Shown here in pieces: positions 62,772-64,000 of a stretch of 64,000 nucleotides of DNA. How positions within the stretch are numbered: position 1 is the first letter of the stretch; every line of letters starts with the position of its first letter. A program made the translations under genes and the position numbers. Source of the stretch: Mantis religiosa (lineage: Eukaryota; Arthropoda; Insecta; Mantodea; Mantidae); NCBI GenBank assembly GCA_030765055.1, contig CM060953.1, positions 76,453,585 to 76,517,584 on the forward strand, given 5' to 3'. The notes under the pieces were generated by a model that worked only from the letters and a program-made list of their open reading frames with translations, made no database searches and was not told the DNA's origin.

Positions 62772-63959
62772 TTAACGGGCCGTTTTAACTTTTTTCTTGA
62801 CCTTGGCTGACTTGGGCCCAACGATTCGAAAATCGTTAGCCTCCTGTGACTCCGCTGATGTTCGGGAGTCAGAACTCCTACGGCTCGTAGAACGAGACCG
62901 GGATCTAATAGAAGGCGAGCGACTTCGCGATCTATGTTGTGGCCGGGATCGGTTTTTCACATTTACTACTGGATTGTTGTTACTCGGTGATGGCTTGGTG
63001 GCTGGAGTCTGTACGGCTGAAACGGAGGCTGTGCTGGTGGATATACAAGCAGTATATCCAGTCTGAGACGTGGGTTTAACGGCTAGAAAGTCAGTCTGCG
63101 TGGAGGCGTGGGCGACAGGGACGTGTTGAACAGCAACAGTGGTGTTGGGAGTACGGTGAGCTGCTGACGCATATCCAGTAGTAGTAGCAGGCTTTAGTTG
63201 CTCAAAGCACCGTCGTGCCTCTGGAAAAGTCAGGCGTTCCTTTACACGTAGCTCCTGAATGCTCTTTTCGTCCATGAATCTAGGGCACTGTCGCGAACTG
63301 GAGGGGTGACTGCCGCCACAGTTCACGCAACAAGGTGTTCGACTGCAGTTTGGATCGTCGTGCTTCGGTAGGCCACATTGCTCACAAAGAGCAGGATTGG
63401 TACATGTGACCTTAGTATGTCCGAACCGCTGACATTGGAAACAGCGCATGGGGTTCGGGACATACTGGCGGACGCTAGCACGTTCATAGCCGCAGTAGAT
63501 AAATTCAGGTAACTTAGTTCCAGCAAAAGTTAGAAAGACTGTACGTAAGGGGTATTCCTTGCCATCTTGTTTTCGTGTAAGCCGGTACGCTTGACAAACA
63601 AGTTGATCAGAGAGGCAACTTACTATCTCTTCATTCGCAAGACCATCTAAGCTGGAGGTGGTGACTACTCCTCTACAGGTGTTCAGCGTTTTGTGTGGGG
63701 CTACCCGGATAGGGTAGGAGCCCAACAAAGTTGCTTTCTGTAGCTTCTTAGACTGGTCTGCGCTTGTGCTCTCTAGTAGTAAGCTGCCGTCTCGGAGGCG
63801 CGTCGCATTCTTAACAGGGCCACTGATCTTATCTAATTCACGCTTGATATAGAACGGACTAATATCTTTGAACGTTTTGCCATCACATGCCAAGGTCATC
63901 ACTAAAAATGGGTCAGTAAAGGAGGTTTTGTGCGGAGACATGATGATATTGACCCCCAT
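62772..63959 (-). CDS. I-type LINE ORF1 (Gag-like RNA-binding protein), intact
   Basis: 395 codons from ATG 63959; a second Met at codon 7 is an alternative start. The N-terminal domain (about 1-165) is followed by three Cys/His clusters: CFQCQRFGHTKVTC, CEQCGLPKHDDPNC and CVNCGGSHPSSSRQC. Then come ERLTFPEARRCFEQL, a Ser/Thr-rich stretch and an Arg/Ser-rich tail (RSRPQHRSRSRSPSIRSRS) ending in KVKKKVKTAR. The product should bind and package element RNA. No stop or frameshift was seen. Same domain order as copies A and B, clearly diverged from them. ORF2 starts 9 bp after its stop, suggesting reinitiation or stop-restart translation. Confidence 0.92.
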   Translation of the reverse strand: MGVNIIMSPHKTSFTDPFLVMTLACDGKTFKDISPFYIKRELDKISGPVKNATRLRDGSLLLESTSADQSKKLQKATLLGSYPIRVAPHKTLNTCRGVVTTSSLDGLANEEIVSCLSDQLVCQAYRLTRKQDGKEYPLRTVFLTFAGTKLPEFIYCGYERASVRQYVPNPMRCFQCQRFGHTKVTCTNPALCEQCGLPKHDDPNCSRTPCCVNCGGSHPSSSRQCPRFMDEKSIQELRVKERLTFPEARRCFEQLKPATTTGYASAAHRTPNTTVAVQHVPVAHASTQTDFLAVKPTSQTGYTACISTSTASVSAVQTPATKPSPSNNNPVVNVKNRSRPQHRSRSRSPSIRSRSRSTSRRSSDSRTSAESQEANDFRIVGPKSAKVKKKVKTAR

Positions 63960-64000
63960 CCGGAACCGTCGGCGTCAGCCTGCCATCCGGGGGTTAAAGA

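Larger units (their letters stand above)
58790..64000 (-). mobile_element. I-type LINE copy D, young, 5' end beyond the window
   Basis: Minus strand: 5' leader (64000-63960, continuing outside), ORF1 (63959-62772), 9-bp gap, ORF2 (62762-59076) with one visible in-frame stop, 3' UTR (59075-58790). The 3' end has the GGGCCC, AACA, GGTCATTTGGGCCC hairpin-like motif near 58825-58850 (compare copy B at 9940-9972) and a CACTCACTCACTC tail. GC content is well above the neighbourhood. The best candidate in the window for a recently active LINE. Confidence 0.93.

Overview
This window is eukaryotic, most likely from an arthropod and probably an insect. It is AT-rich and has no operons. It is filled with eukaryotic transposable elements: APE-type LINEs of several families, Penelope-like elements (PLEs) with GIY-YIG endonucleases, a Gypsy LTR element, a mariner, hAT and Tc1-like relics, and tRNA-derived SINEs. 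All calls come from reading the sequence and its translations; no database search was run. The only plausible host-gene piece is a 96-bp minus-strand exon (15995-16090) with good splice sites, so much of the window may be intronic.

Layout. 0-8.5 kb: a LINE RNase H relic, an I-type LINE fragment (ORF1 and 5' UTR) split by an inverted-repeat PLE, three LINE tails, a 46-bp micro-LINE insertion and a SINE. 8.5-15.7 kb: a short hAT element carrying a degenerate full-length I-type LINE (9917-15657, 10-bp TSD). 16-24.7 kb: the host exon, a PLE fold-back, a decayed LINE with an exact 1000-N gap (18001-19000), SINE sequence and a second PLE fold-back. 24.7-29.9 kb: a nearly complete Gypsy element with 241-bp LTRs, a tRNA-Leu-type primer site and several stop codons. 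30-41.6 kb: a LINE relic with a fold-back, a SINE, and a Tc1-like transposase relic cut by an 8.4-kb multi-unit PLE insertion that itself holds a LINE. 42-50 kb: a PLE fold-back, a LINE relic, and a TIR-bearing DNA transposon broken by a PLE fold-back, a PLE with an uninterrupted RT-endonuclease ORF, and a SINE. 50-58.8 kb: a possible solo LTR, a mariner, two PLE relics, a LINE relic and a DDE transposase relic. 58.8-64 kb: a young I-type LINE whose ORF1 is intact and whose ORF2 has one visible stop codon; its 5' end lies beyond the window.

The most interesting system is the PLE set. Eight independent insertions share one plan: an 11-15-bp target duplication, two inverted copies of the element 3' end, and a 37-51-bp extension on one side only. 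Most 3' ends carry a recognisable hammerhead-ribozyme core (CTGATGA, stem II, GAAA, very short self-complementary stem III). Four of the eight are miniature palindromes (about 0.2-0.37 kb) with little or no coding sequence, and one is a concatemer of at least three units under a single target duplication. This suggests that ribozyme-processed, joined or circular RNA is the template for insertion. PLE hammerheads are known; the recurrent palindromic miniature form is the part worth following up.
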